Assembly: GCF_024228675.1 (NCBI RefSeq)
Contig: NZ_CP100461.1
Coordinates: forward strand, 744,001 to 808,000
Direction of reading: 5' to 3'
Length of the DNA stretch: 64,000 nucleotides
DNA from: Salinigranum marinum
GTDB lineage: Archaea > Halobacteriota > Halobacteria > Halobacteriales > Haloferacaceae
The notes under the pieces were generated by a model. The model saw only the letters and a list, made by a program, of their open reading frames with translations. It ran no database searches and had not been told where the DNA came from. Within the stretch, counting starts at the first letter, position 1. Each line of letters starts with the position of its first letter. Positions 43,217 to 52,414 of this stretch are shown piece after piece. The position numbers and the translations under genes are program-made.

Positions 43217-43530
43217 GGTTTCTTTGTAGTATAAGCCGCTCGTTACGACAGTGAGACAGTATCTACATAAAACTTATCGAATTTACCATATATAGAATGA
43301 ATGTTCCAGACAGTGCTCGGAGGCTCCGAGGCCGTCGGCTGACGCTTCCACGCGTGAACTGTTGGTGAACGAATACACTGGTTTTGGACAGGTGCGGTGA
43401 GACTCCCGGACCAGCCGGGGGAGCAGATCCCGCGTCGGCGTGCGGACACCGCGGCGACGGCTCGGCTCGCCGGCCGTCGTAGCGTGCCGCAAGAGTAGCT
43501 TTTAGGCGACCCCGTTCCGTTGCGCCGGAC
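43217..43530. promoter_or_regulatory. divergent promoter region between the sugar importer and fumC
   Basis: This 314-base gap carries no gene. For fumC, AGCTTTTA at 43497-43504 lies 27 bases upstream of the ATG, a good leaderless TATA box. On the importer side, AT-rich DNA at 43260-43305 includes TATATA and TTATACTA-type elements, but the exact box is ambiguous. It is the least GC-rich segment of this part of the window. Confidence 0.45.
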
Positions 43531-44937
43531 ATGAGTGAGGACTACCGGGTCGAACGGGACAGCCTCGGCGAGATGCGGGTTCCAGCGGAGGCGTATTGGG
43601 GCGCACAGACACAGCGAGCGATCGAGAACTTCCCCATCTCGGGCATCAGCTTCGGCCGGCGGTTCGTCCGCGCGCTCGGTGTCGTGAAGAAGGCCGCGGC
43701 GCAGGCCAACCGCGACCTGGGCCTGCTCGACGACGCGGTCGCCGACGCGGTCGTCGAGGCCGCTGACGAGGTCATCGCGGGCGACCTCGACGACCAGTTC
43801 CCGGTCGACGTCTTCCAGACCGGATCGGGCACCTCCTCGAACATGAACGCCAACGAGGTGATCGCCAACCGCGCCGCGGAGCTCATGGGCGAGGAGATCG
43901 GCGACCGCGCGGTCCACCCGAACGACCACGTCAACTACGGCCAGTCGTCGAACGACGTGATTCCGACCGCGATGCACGTCTCGGCGCTCGAAGCGATGGA
44001 GAAGGACCTCCGTCCCGCCCTCGAAGCGCTCGCCGAGGCGCTCGGGGCGAAGGAAGCGGAGTTCGAGAACGTCGTCAAGACCGGCCGGACACATCTGCAG
44101 GACGCCACCCCCATCACCCTGGGACAGGAGTTCGAGGGCTACCGGACGCAGATCGAGAAGGGGGTCACGCGCGTCGACCACGTCCACGACCACCTCTCGG
44201 AGCTCGCCCTCGGCGGGACCGCCGTGGGGACCGGCCTGAACACCCATCCCGAGTTCCCCGAACGCGCCGCCGAGTACATCTCCGAGGAGACGGGCATCGA
44301 GTTCCGCGAGGCCGACAGCCACTTCGAGGCACAGGCGGCCCACGACGCGATGAGCGAGGCCCACGGTGCGCTTCGAACGGTCGCGGGATCGATGAACAAG
44401 ATCGCCAACGACCTCCGGCTGCTGGCATCCGGACCGAGAAACGGCCTCGGCGAACTCGAACAGCCGGAGAACCAGCCCGGGTCGTCGATCATGCCCGGCA
44501 AGATCAACCCCGTCGTCGCCGAGGCCGTCAACCAGGTCCACAAGCAGGTCGTCGGCAACGACGCCGCGGTCGCCGCGGGCGCGGCGGAGGGCCAGATCGA
44601 CCTGAACCTCTACAAGCCCGTCCTCGCGCACAACGTCCTCCAGTCGACGGAGTTGCTCGCGAACGCCGCAGGGGTGTTCGCCGAGCGGTTCGTCGCGAAA
44701 CTCGAAGCCAACGAGGACCACTGCGCCGACCAGGTGGAGCGCTCGATGGCGCTCGCCACCGCGTTGAACCCCGCCATCGGCTACGACAAGGCGTCGAAGG
44801 TGGCGAAACAGGCGCTCGCCGAGGGCAAGACCGTCCGGGCGGTCGCCGTCGACGAGGGCTACCTCACCGACGAGGAGGCCGACGAGGTGCTCGACCCCGC
44901 GCGGATGACCGAGCACGGGATCCTCGGCGACGACTGA
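43531..44937 (+). CDS. fumC: fumarate hydratase, class II
   Basis: Encodes 468 residues of the fumarase/aspartase superfamily. The signature GSSIMPGKINPVVAEAVNQV contains the catalytic Ser loop. DVFQTGSGTSSNMNANEVIA and VKTGRTHLQDATPITLGQEF match the other conserved regions of class II fumarases. It converts fumarate to malate in the TCA cycle. A large opposite-strand open frame here is a shadow caused by GC-rich codons. The gene has its own TATA box. Confidence 0.95.
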   Translation: MSEDYRVERDSLGEMRVPAEAYWGAQTQRAIENFPISGISFGRRFVRALGVVKKAAAQANRDLGLLDDAVADAVVEAADEVIAGDLDDQFPVDVFQTGSGTSSNMNANEVIANRAAELMGEEIGDRAVHPNDHVNYGQSSNDVIPTAMHVSALEAMEKDLRPALEALAEALGAKEAEFENVVKTGRTHLQDATPITLGQEFEGYRTQIEKGVTRVDHVHDHLSELALGGTAVGTGLNTHPEFPERAAEYISEETGIEFREADSHFEAQAAHDAMSEAHGALRTVAGSMNKIANDLRLLASGPRNGLGELEQPENQPGSSIMPGKINPVVAEAVNQVHKQVVGNDAAVAAGAAEGQIDLNLYKPVLAHNVLQSTELLANAAGVFAERFVAKLEANEDHCADQVERSMALATALNPAIGYDKASKVAKQALAEGKTVRAVAVDEGYLTDEEADEVLDPARMTEHGILGDD

Positions 44938-45229
44938 CCGCCTGTCTGCCGGCACGTCGAAGTCCCAGGGGTGTCTGTCCCGCGACTCCGTTCGGCGTCG
45001 CCCACGTAATCCGGACAGTCACGCCCCGCAGTCGTTCCTGAACGCGGACACAGCTGGCCGAGACGTCGTCCCGGATCCGCGTTAGCCGCCCGTCTGACGG
45101 GAGCTTGACAGTCGGTCGGAGCCGCGGAACTCGTCGCCCGTCCCCCGGGCTGCGTTTGTTGCGTGTGAACGCGTCTCGAAACCGAGGAAAAACGACATCT
45201 TGAAGCTACATGCAGGTGTTCATGTCACT
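44938..45229. other. intergenic stretch before the zinc-ribbon gene
   Basis: About 290 bases with no open frame I can support and no tRNA. AT-rich DNA just before 45230 (GAGGAAAAACGACATCTTGA) probably holds the promoter of the zinc-ribbon gene, although no clear TATA box is visible. Confidence 0.4.
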
Positions 45230-45394
45230 ATGGCGGGGATGCAGATAACAAAGCAGTCCGGTCGAGACATGCTCGTATGCCGAAAGTGTGCCGCGGAGTT
45301 CCCCGAGGGCAGAGCCACGAAGGACGGGTGGCATTACGAATGTCCCGAGTGCGGCGAAGCCGAAGGGATCGGCGACGGTCTCCGGCGCGTCTAG
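45230..45394 (+). CDS. small zinc-ribbon protein
   Basis: Encodes 54 residues. Two CxxC pairs, C17/C20 and C38/C41, make a rubredoxin-like zinc ribbon (MLVCRKCAAEFPEG and WHYECPECGE). The start at 45230 or the second ATG at 45239 are both possible. Haloarchaea encode many such small zinc-finger proteins, mostly of unknown function. Its stop shares a CTAG palindrome with the stop of the metalloprotease gene. Confidence 0.8.
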   Translation: MAGMQITKQSGRDMLVCRKCAAEFPEGRATKDGWHYECPECGEAEGIGDGLRRV

Positions 45395-47256
45395 GACGAA
45401 TCGCGGTTCTGCAACAGTAGTCGCATCCCCACGAGAGCGCCCGCCGCGACCGCCAGGCCCGCTCCGAACCCCGGCGTGTCGACGCGCTCGGCGATCTCTT
45501 CTCCCGTTGCTTCGACCCGTTCCGTCGTGACGTCGTCGCCCCGCGTGGTGCCGTCGTCGGCCGTGGTCGCCGAGTCGGTCGACCTCCCGTCGGTGGCCTC
45601 GGTCCCACCCTCGACGCTCCGTTTCGGCCGGTCCGTTCGGACGGACGGGTCCGTCGGGTACGCGTCGATCGCGTCGTTCGTCCCGTCGCCGTCGGTGTCG
45701 GGGCTCGTCGGATCGGTGCCCACCGTGCGCTCGGTAGCGTCCGAGAGTGCGTCGCCGTCGGTGTCGGGATCCGTCGGGTCGGTCCCGATCTCGTGTTCGC
45801 GGGCGTCGTCCAGCCCGTCGGCGTCCGTGTCCGCCGTGAAGGGGTTCGTCTCCGGATCGTTCTCGACCTCCGCCCGACTGGTGAGACCGTCACCGTCGGG
45901 ATCCAGGTCGGGACCGTGGACGTAGCGTGTCGGGTCGTCGGGGACGGGTGGGAGCGCGTCCGTCGTGACGTAGCGGTCGAGCCACGGGCCGATCGCGTCG
46001 TCACCCGTCGTCTCGACCACCTGCGCCCGGAAGGCGTCGTAGTCGTCGAACGCCCGGGTCGTGACGAACACGTCGTACAGCGTCCGCTCGCCTCTCGTTC
46101 GGTCGCGGATCTCGGCGTCCAGCGCGGCCAGCACGTGCGCCCCTTTCTCGTAGTCGCCGAGCGTCCCGCGCCAGCTCTCCCGGTCCGCGAGAACCACCGC
46201 CGTCCGGTTCGGGGCGAAGCGCTCTGCGGTCGTCGCCCCGTAGAACGCCTCGTAGGACGCGCCGCCGGCGTTCAGCGTCGAGAGGTAGCCGTAGTACTCC
46301 GCGGTGGCCTCGGTGAGCCACGCGGCTGAGCCGTTGCCGACCCCGCCCAGTCGCGAGTGGACGTACTCGTGTGCGAAGGCGTTCTCGGGCTCGGTGACCC
46401 TGGTGGCGTCGGCGGTCACCCAGAAGGCGTCGCCGGACGCCTCGCCCGTCACGAACGTCCCCTCGGCGGCGGCGGCGTGGTCCTCCGTCGGCAGCACGAA
46501 GACGACCAGCCGGTCGCGACGCACGCCGAAGTCGAACCGGCCCCGCGCCCGGTCGAGGAACGCCCGGGCGGACGAGAGGTTCGCCGCCGCCGTGTCGTTG
46601 CCGACCACGAACGTGACCGCTTCGGTGCCCTCGTCCGTCTCGACGACGTCGTGTGGCCCCATGAACGCCATCCGGTCGGCTCCGTAGCCCGTCCTCTCGA
46701 CCGTCGTCGTCGAGACGAACCGCGGCCGGGGACCGCTGTACGTGATGCCGACCCCGGTCCGCGGGGCGGTCGCGAACGCCCACTCGTCCCGTTCGACGCC
46801 CCGACTCCCGGCGGCGATGTGGTCAGTCGGAACCGTCAGCCGCAGATCGAGCGTCGGCGTCCGCGTCGACGCCGACCGCGTCCACTCGAACGTCGTCTGG
46901 TCACGTCGGTCGAACCCGTCGCTGTCGGCGACCGACACCGACGACCCAGCGATTCCGGGCAGTCGGACGCGGAACACCGTGACCGAGTCGGGCAGGGTGT
47001 ACGCGACGGTGAGTCGCACGACCCCGGCTCGCTCGTCGGACGCGAACGTGTAGCTCGTGTTGACCGCGGGCCCGTTCGGCGCGTGGCGGTCCGCGAACGG
47101 ACCACCGGCATCCGCGTCCGCGGGATCCGTGGTGGTTGTCGGCGGGGCCGTCCCGCCGCCGTCGACGGCGGCGACGGGCGTCGCCACGACCTGCACCACG
47201 AGGAGGGCGACGAGGACGGCCACGGCCGTCCGGATGCACGTCCGAGACGGGGACAT
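45391..47256 (-). CDS. secreted HExxH metalloprotease-like protein with TSP3 repeats and PGF-CTERM anchor
   Basis: Encodes 621 residues. A Sec signal covers about 1-30. The zinc motif HEYVH is at 296-300, and E316 in AWLTEATAE is the likely third ligand (HExxH-x15-E), resembling the gluzincin active site. Upstream beta-rich DNA encodes an N-terminal domain (about 60-200). From about 445 to 545, repeated DPDxDGL-type units (such as DADGLDDAREHEIGTDPTDP) form calcium-binding thrombospondin type 3 repeats. The tail TPGFGAGLAVAAGALVGMRL from residue 594 looks like a PGF-CTERM signal for archaeosortase processing and lipid anchoring. Its role in the envelope is unknown. Confidence 0.85.
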   Translation of the reverse strand: MSPSRTCIRTAVAVLVALLVVQVVATPVAAVDGGGTAPPTTTTDPADADAGGPFADRHAPNGPAVNTSYTFASDERAGVVRLTVAYTLPDSVTVFRVRLPGIAGSSVSVADSDGFDRRDQTTFEWTRSASTRTPTLDLRLTVPTDHIAAGSRGVERDEWAFATAPRTGVGITYSGPRPRFVSTTTVERTGYGADRMAFMGPHDVVETDEGTEAVTFVVGNDTAAANLSSARAFLDRARGRFDFGVRRDRLVVFVLPTEDHAAAAEGTFVTGEASGDAFWVTADATRVTEPENAFAHEYVHSRLGGVGNGSAAWLTEATAEYYGYLSTLNAGGASYEAFYGATTAERFAPNRTAVVLADRESWRGTLGDYEKGAHVLAALDAEIRDRTRGERTLYDVFVTTRAFDDYDAFRAQVVETTGDDAIGPWLDRYVTTDALPPVPDDPTRYVHGPDLDPDGDGLTSRAEVENDPETNPFTADTDADGLDDAREHEIGTDPTDPDTDGDALSDATERTVGTDPTSPDTDGDGTNDAIDAYPTDPSVRTDRPKRSVEGGTEATDGRSTDSATTADDGTTRGDDVTTERVEATGEEIAERVDTPGFGAGLAVAAGALVGMRLLLQNRDSS

Positions 47257-47360
47257 GCGTGGGTGTACGCCCGGCGGCTACTTCAACAGGCGGCCTGGCG
47301 GGATCTCCGTCCGGAAGCACCCGACGGACCACTCCGGACGTAGCGAACGGCGGAACTGGA

Positions 47361-47370
47361 GCCTTTTTTA
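47361..47370 (+). promoter_or_regulatory. TATA-like box of gatE
   Basis: GCCTTTTTTA lies about 26-35 bases upstream of the ATG at 47396, and GGAGAGGA at 47383-47390 could be a ribosome-binding site. The two signals agree on the start codon. Confidence 0.5.
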
Positions 47371-47395
47371 GGCCCGCCGTTCGGAGAGGACACCA

Positions 47396-49264
47396 ATGAG
47401 CGCGCACGACTACGCGGACCTCGGGCTCGTCGCCGGGCTCGAGATCCACCAGCAACTGGACACCTCGCGCAAACTGTTCTGCGAGTGTCCCACCGAGCGA
47501 CGCGAGCCCGACGAGGCCGAGCGGACGCTCACCCGCTATCTCCACCCGACGAAGAGCGAACTCGGCGAACTCGACGACGCCGCCCTCGAGGAGAGCCGGG
47601 TCGACCGCGAGTTCGAGTACCTCGGATTCGACACGACCTGCTTGGTCGAGGAGGACGACGAGCCGCCGTCGCGGCTCTCCCGCGAGGCGCTCGACGTGAC
47701 GATGCAGATCGCCGCCCTCCTCGAGATGGACGTCGTCGATCAGGCCCACGTCATGCGGAAGCTCGTCATCGACGGCTCGAACACCTCCGGGTTTCAACGG
47801 ACGACGCTCGTCGCACAGGCCGGCGAGATCTCGACCTCCGAGGGGCCGGTCTCGATCGAGGACCTCCTGCTCGAAGAGGAGTCGGCCCAGCGCGTCGAAG
47901 CCACGGAGGCGGGCGTGCGGTGGTCGCTCGACCGTCTGGGGATCCCCCTGGTGGAGATCGGCACCGGGCCGGACATCTCCTCGCCCGAGCAGGCGCGGGA
48001 GGCCGCCGAGACCATCGGGATGTTGCTCCGTTCGACGGGGAACGTCAAACGGGGGCTCGGGACCATCCGGCAGGACGTCAACGTCTCGATCGCCGACGGT
48101 GCCCGCGTGGAGATCAAGGGCGTCCAGGCGCTCGACCAGATCGACGAGATCGTTCGCCTCGAAGTACAGCGGCAGGTCGAGCTGCTGGAGATCCGCGATC
48201 GCTTGCACGAGCGAGAGGCGTCGGTGGGCGAACCGCAGGACGTCACCGACGTCTTCGCAGACACGGAGTCGGGCGTCATCGCCGGGGCGCTCTCGGCGGG
48301 CGGGTCGGTCCAGGCCGTCCGCCTCGCCGGTTTCGACGCTCTCGTCGGCCACGAGCTCCAGCCCGATCGCCGACTCGGCACCGAACTGTCGGACCACGCG
48401 AAGCGCCACGGCGCGGGCGGCGTCTTCCACACCGACGAACTGCCGGCCTACGGCGTGACCGAGGGGGAAGTCGCGGCCCTGCGCGAGGCGGTCGGGGCCG
48501 GGCCCGACGACGCCGTGGCGCTCGTCGCCGACGGGACGGCGACGGCCGAGATCGCCATCGACGCGGTCGCCGAACGCGCCCGCACGGCGCTCGACGGCGT
48601 CCCCGAGGAGACCCGGGACGCCACCGAGGAGGGAACCACGCGCTACCTCCGTCCCCTGCCGGGCGCGGCGCGGATGTACCCCGAGACGGACGTCCCGCCC
48701 GTCGACCCCGATCCCTCCGAGGTAGAGGTCCCCGAACTGCTCACCGAGAAGACCGAGCGCTACCAGCGCGAGCACAGCCTCGACGCCGGGCTCGCCGAAC
48801 AGGTGGCGTACGGCCGCCGCTTCACGTTGTTCGAAACAGCAGTACAGCAGGGCGTCGACCCGACGCTGGCGGCCAACACGCTGGAGTCGACGCTGACCGA
48901 ACTCCGCCGGGACGACGTCGCCGTCGACCGTCTGACCGACGAGCATCTCCTGGACCTCTTGCTCTTGGTCGACGGCGGCGACCTCGCGAAGGAGGGGATC
49001 GGCGAGGTGCTGACCGTGCTCGCCGACGACCCATCCCTCACGGCCGAAGCGGCCGTCGAGGAGGCGGGCCTCGCCGGCGTCGGCGACGAGGAGGTCCGCG
49101 AGGCGGTCGTCGGAGTCGTCGAGCGCAACGCCGACCAGATCGACGAGGAGGGGATGGGCGCGTTCTCGGCGCTCATGGGCGAGGCGATGGGCGCGCTCAG
49201 AGGGAAGGCCGACGGCGGCCAGGTGAGCGACGTCCTGCGCGAGGAGATCCAGAAGCGCGCCTGA
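47396..49264 (+). CDS. gatE: glutamyl-tRNA(Gln) amidotransferase subunit E
   Basis: Encodes 622 residues. The GatB/E core includes LVAGLEIHQQLDTSRKLFCE, SNTSGFQRTTLVAQAGEIST and EIGTGPDISSPEQAREAAET. The RQDVNVSI segment is present, and a GAD/AspRS-like insertion around 280-420 separates GatE from GatB. The C-terminal YqeY-like tail (VSDVLREEIQKRA) contacts tRNA. It activates Glu-tRNA(Gln) and, with GatD, makes Gln-tRNA(Gln). GatD is not in this window. Confidence 0.95.
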   Translation: MSAHDYADLGLVAGLEIHQQLDTSRKLFCECPTERREPDEAERTLTRYLHPTKSELGELDDAALEESRVDREFEYLGFDTTCLVEEDDEPPSRLSREALDVTMQIAALLEMDVVDQAHVMRKLVIDGSNTSGFQRTTLVAQAGEISTSEGPVSIEDLLLEEESAQRVEATEAGVRWSLDRLGIPLVEIGTGPDISSPEQAREAAETIGMLLRSTGNVKRGLGTIRQDVNVSIADGARVEIKGVQALDQIDEIVRLEVQRQVELLEIRDRLHEREASVGEPQDVTDVFADTESGVIAGALSAGGSVQAVRLAGFDALVGHELQPDRRLGTELSDHAKRHGAGGVFHTDELPAYGVTEGEVAALREAVGAGPDDAVALVADGTATAEIAIDAVAERARTALDGVPEETRDATEEGTTRYLRPLPGAARMYPETDVPPVDPDPSEVEVPELLTEKTERYQREHSLDAGLAEQVAYGRRFTLFETAVQQGVDPTLAANTLESTLTELRRDDVAVDRLTDEHLLDLLLLVDGGDLAKEGIGEVLTVLADDPSLTAEAAVEEAGLAGVGDEEVREAVVGVVERNADQIDEEGMGAFSALMGEAMGALRGKADGGQVSDVLREEIQKRA

Positions 49265-49436
49265 AGCGGATTCGCCGCGTTGCTCGTACTGTCTGCTGAC
49301 ACGTTTCGACGTCCGGGAGCGTCGGCGTGAGAGACCCTGTGTCCGTAACGCGCACCGTTTGAGGCGAAAATCAGCGACTGAGACAGACGGGGAGAGACGG
49401 CATCCGGGCCCGGCGATACCCCTCGAACCTCCCCAG

Positions 49437-49491
49437 CCTCGCGGCTCGCGAGGGGTGAGTGAGCAGCGCGGGACGCGGCCCGCTCACTGAC
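49437..49491 (+). other. tandem hairpins in the gatE / lrp spacer
   Basis: CCTCGCG-GCT-CGCGAGG (49437-49453) is a perfect seven-base stem with a three-base loop. GTGAGTGAGC (49455-49464) and GCTCACTGAC (49482-49491) pair at 9 of 10 positions with a 17-base loop. They follow gatE on the plus strand by about 170 bases and could end transcription of both convergent genes or form a small structured RNA. No poly-T tract follows, so the role is open. Confidence 0.4.
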
Positions 49492-49541
49492 TCATGTACC
49501 AGCTCCGCCATCACCCACTCGCCGGTTCGCCCGGGTCCGTC

Positions 49542-50024
49542 TCACTCGTCCACCAGCGCCTCCAGGAGGCTGTCGAGGCCGTAGCTCTGGAGCGGGCGGG
49601 CGCTGTCGCGCAGGCTCGCGATGACGAACGTCGAGTTGGTCCGCTCGACTTCGGGGATCGACTCGAAGTCACGGACGAGCCGTTCGACGTCGTCGCTGTC
49701 GGGGAGGCGGGCGACGACGACGAAGTCCGTCTCGCCCATCGTGAAGTACAGCTGCGTGACGCCCTCGACGGCGAGGAGCTTCTCCGAGATGTCCTCGTAG
49801 CGGTCGTAGTCCGCGAGCACCTCGACGATGACTGTCACGCCCAGTCCGACGGCGTCGAGATCGAGGTCGTAGAGGTCGTTCTCGATGACGCCCGCCTCGC
49901 GGAGGTTGTTCAGCCGGTAGTGGATCGTCGAGACCGGGATGCCCGTCTCCTCGTGGAGCCGATCCGGGCTCCCCGTCCCGAGGTCCGAGATGGCCTTCAA
50001 CAGCCTGACGTCGCGTTCGTCCAT
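49542..50024 (-). CDS. Lrp/AsnC-family transcriptional regulator
   Basis: Encodes 160 residues. The helix-turn-helix lies at about 8-55 (DERDVRLLKAISDLGTGSPD, IPVSTIHYRLNNLREAGV), followed by the RAM effector domain (VTVIVEVLADYDRYEDISEK, EGVTQLYFTMGETDFVVVAR). It controls amino-acid or central metabolism genes in most archaea. It is divergent from the EamA exporter across 172 bases, so that exporter is the likely first target. Confidence 0.92.
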   Translation of the reverse strand: MDERDVRLLKAISDLGTGSPDRLHEETGIPVSTIHYRLNNLREAGVIENDLYDLDLDAVGLGVTVIVEVLADYDRYEDISEKLLAVEGVTQLYFTMGETDFVVVARLPDSDDVERLVRDFESIPEVERTNSTFVIASLRDSARPLQSYGLDSLLEALVDE

Positions 50025-50196
50025 GCACCCCGCTACCGGCCTGGGGGTCTTGAATCTCCGTATCACCTCGACCGCGTCCGCGCGAGCGACAGCCAACGAA
50101 CCGCGCCGAACTGGGAGGAACATTCAACAACAACTCGTCTCTTTGTAGAAGCATTTAACAACTCTCCGGCTCTGAAACCGAAGTAGATTCGATAGA

Positions 50197-51129
50197 ATGA
50201 GATTCGGCCAAAGAAACCTCCAATCTGCACCGGTTCTGTTCGTCCTCCTTGCGACCATCTGGGGTGGGTCGTTCGTCGCGATCGAGGTCGGACTCGAACG
50301 CCTCCCTCCGCTGTTGTTCGCCGCGCTCCGCTACGATGTCGCGGGCGCGATCGTCCTCGGCTACGCGGCGATCACCCGCGAGCGGTGGCTCCCGACCCGA
50401 CGCTCGGAGTGGCTCTCGGTCGCCGTCGACGGCGTCTTGCTCATCGCCGCCTTCCACGCGCTGTTGTACCTCGGCCAGGGCTACGTCTCGGGAGCCATCG
50501 CCGCCATCGTCGTCAGCCTGGTTCCGCTCCTGACGGTCCTGTTCGACTACTCCCTGCTCGGTGACGGGGACGTCGACACCGTCGGCGGTGCCGGGCTCGC
50601 GTTCGGCTTCGTCGGCGTCGCCGTCGTCGCGAACCCCACCGCGATCGGGTTCGGCTCGACGGCGCTCGTCGGCGTCACGCTCGTCTTCCTCGCCGCGGCG
50701 AGTTTCGCGTTCGGCAGCGTCGCCAGCCGTCCGCTCCGGAGCCGACTCCCCGCGACCGCACACATCGCCTGGACGATGCTCGCCGGGGGAGTCGTCCTCC
50801 ACGTCGCCAGCGCCGTCCGCGGCGAGGCGTGGGCGGCCACTTGGACCCCGACCCTGTTCGCCGCGTTCGCGTATCTCGTCCTCGCGTCGAGCGTCTTCGG
50901 CTACCTGCTCTACTTCGAGCTCCTCGATCGGGTCGGCCCCGCCGAACTCAACCTGGTCAACTACCTCGTCCCGGTCGTCGCGGCGGTCGTGAGCTGGGCT
51001 CTCCTGGGGCAGGTCCTCGGCGCGACTGCCGTGACTGGCTTCGCCGTCGTGTTCGTCGGCTTCGCGCTCCTCAAACGCGATACGCTCTGCCGGCTCGTCA
51101 GATCACGCCGCGCCGTCCCCGACTGCTGA
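50197..51129 (+). CDS. EamA/DMT-family transporter
   Basis: Encodes 310 residues with ten hydrophobic helices in two EamA repeats. VLFVLLATIWGGSFVAIEVG starts the first repeat, and TALVGVTLVFLAAASFAFGS starts the second. The family exports metabolites such as amino acids in bacteria; the substrate here is not readable. Its location next to an Lrp regulator, transcribed the other way, suggests amino-acid export control, as in bacterial Lrp-exporter pairs. Confidence 0.9.
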   Translation: MRFGQRNLQSAPVLFVLLATIWGGSFVAIEVGLERLPPLLFAALRYDVAGAIVLGYAAITRERWLPTRRSEWLSVAVDGVLLIAAFHALLYLGQGYVSGAIAAIVVSLVPLLTVLFDYSLLGDGDVDTVGGAGLAFGFVGVAVVANPTAIGFGSTALVGVTLVFLAAASFAFGSVASRPLRSRLPATAHIAWTMLAGGVVLHVASAVRGEAWAATWTPTLFAAFAYLVLASSVFGYLLYFELLDRVGPAELNLVNYLVPVVAAVVSWALLGQVLGATAVTGFAVVFVGFALLKRDTLCRLVRSRRAVPDC

Positions 51130-51213
51130 GCCGGTCCTCGGGCGGATCGCCCGGCGATCACGTCTCCACCGAGCGACGACAGGCTATTGGGTCCGACCGG
51201 CGAACCCTCGGCC

Positions 51214-51657
51214 ATGACCGTCTTCTTCGAGGACCTCGCGGTCGGCGACACGTTCGCGCTCGACTCGTACGACGTGACCGAGTCGGAGATCCGTGAGTTC
51301 GCCGAAAAGTACGACCCACAGTGGTTCCACACCGACCCAGAGCGCGCCCGCGAAGAGTCGATCTACGGCGGGCTCATCGCGAGCGGGTGGCACACAACCG
51401 CGATGACGATGCGGCTGCTCGTCGACGGCTTCTTCGCCGACTCGGCCGCGCTCGGGGCGAAAGGCGTCGACGAACTCCGCTGGCGCAGGCCCGTCACGCC
51501 GGGCGATACGCTCACCGCGACGATCGAGGTGGTCGATCGCGAGGCCGAACGGCCCGAGCGCGGGCTCGTCCGCCTGTCGATCGTGACGACGAACGACGCC
51601 GACGAGACGGTGTGTTCGATGCTCGCCGACGTGCTGTTCGCCCGCCGCGAGCGCTAG
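51214..51657 (+). CDS. MaoC-like hydratase (hot-dog fold)
   Basis: Encodes 147 residues. FFEDLAVGDTFALDSYDVTE is the opening typical of MaoC-like proteins. The hydratase signature is present: the Asp and His of KYDPQWFHTDPERAREESIY, then GGLIASGWHTTAMTMRLLVD. It likely hydrates an enoyl-CoA-type substrate. The start is the ATG at 51214. It converges on trmJ with one base between stop codons. Confidence 0.9.
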   Translation: MTVFFEDLAVGDTFALDSYDVTESEIREFAEKYDPQWFHTDPERAREESIYGGLIASGWHTTAMTMRLLVDGFFADSAALGAKGVDELRWRRPVTPGDTLTATIEVVDREAERPERGLVRLSIVTTNDADETVCSMLADVLFARRER

Positions 51658-51658
51658 C

Positions 51659-52414
51659 TCAGGAGTCGGGCGGATCGACCCGCTCCGTGGCCTTCCGGAA
51701 CAGGCCGGTGAGCGTGGTGATCTCGCGCTCAGTGGGGTGGGCGCGCCCGACGAGTCGCCGCATCATCCGCAGGGTCTTCTCGCGCTTGTGCTCGCGGTGT
51801 TCGACGCCGGCGAGGAAGGAGCCGAAGAACTCGTGAAATCGGTCGATATCGGCCTCGGCCGCGCGCTCGCGCTCGACGTCCGGCAACTGCGTTCGGTCGC
51901 CGTCGGGCCCGAGCGTGAGCGTCCGCAACTCGTACAGCGCGACGGTCGCGGCCTGGCCGAGGTTCAACACGGGGTACTCAGCGGAGGCGGGGATCGAACA
52001 CACCTCGTCGAGCCGTTCGAGTTCGGCGTTCGACAGCCCCGTCCCCTCCCGGCCGAAGACGAGCGCCGTCCGCGTCTCCACCGCGGCGAGCGAGTCGGCG
52101 AGCTCGCTCGGCGTTCGGAACGGAAAGCGGACGTGCCGGCGGGCGTCCTCGTTGGTGATCGCGGTGAACCCGACCGTGTGGTACCCTTCGACGACCTCGT
52201 CGAACGTCACCTCGTCGGCCGCCGGCAGGACGTCCTCGCGGGCGTGGCCGGCGAAGCCGTACGCCTCGCTCTCGCGGTCGATCTCGGGGGGGTCGACGAG
52301 CTTGAGGTCCGAGAAGCCGAAGTTCTTCATCGCGCGGGCGATGGTCCCGACGTTCCCCGGCGTCTGCGGCTCGACCACGACGACCACGGGCGCGGCGGGC
52401 GGCTCCGAGCTCAT
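51659..52414 (-). CDS. trmJ: tRNA 2'-O-methyltransferase TrmJ (SPOUT)
   Basis: Encodes 251 residues. The SPOUT fold is seen in VVVVVEPQTPGNVGTIARAM (motif 1 with its Asn and Arg), TALVFGREGTGLSNAELERL (motif 2) and PVLNLGQAATVALYELRTL (motif 3, the knot that holds SAM). The C-terminal 90 residues form a helical extension. Archaeal TrmJ methylates the 2'-O of C32 in tRNA. Its ATG overlaps the stop of the upstream zinc-binding gene by four bases. Confidence 0.92.
   Translation of the reverse strand: MSSEPPAAPVVVVVEPQTPGNVGTIARAMKNFGFSDLKLVDPPEIDRESEAYGFAGHAREDVLPAADEVTFDEVVEGYHTVGFTAITNEDARRHVRFPFRTPSELADSLAAVETRTALVFGREGTGLSNAELERLDEVCSIPASAEYPVLNLGQAATVALYELRTLTLGPDGDRTQLPDVERERAAEADIDRFHEFFGSFLAGVEHREHKREKTLRMMRRLVGRAHPTEREITTLTGLFRKATERVDPPDS

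Noticed and set aside
43243-44955. A long minus-strand open frame opposite fumC
   Set aside because: Composition and the low-complexity translation are typical of an antisense shadow; fumC on the plus strand is fully conserved over the same DNA.
46901-48946. A 681-codon minus-strand frame opposite gatE
   Set aside because: The plus-strand frame encodes complete GatE; the antisense translation has no recognisable domain.
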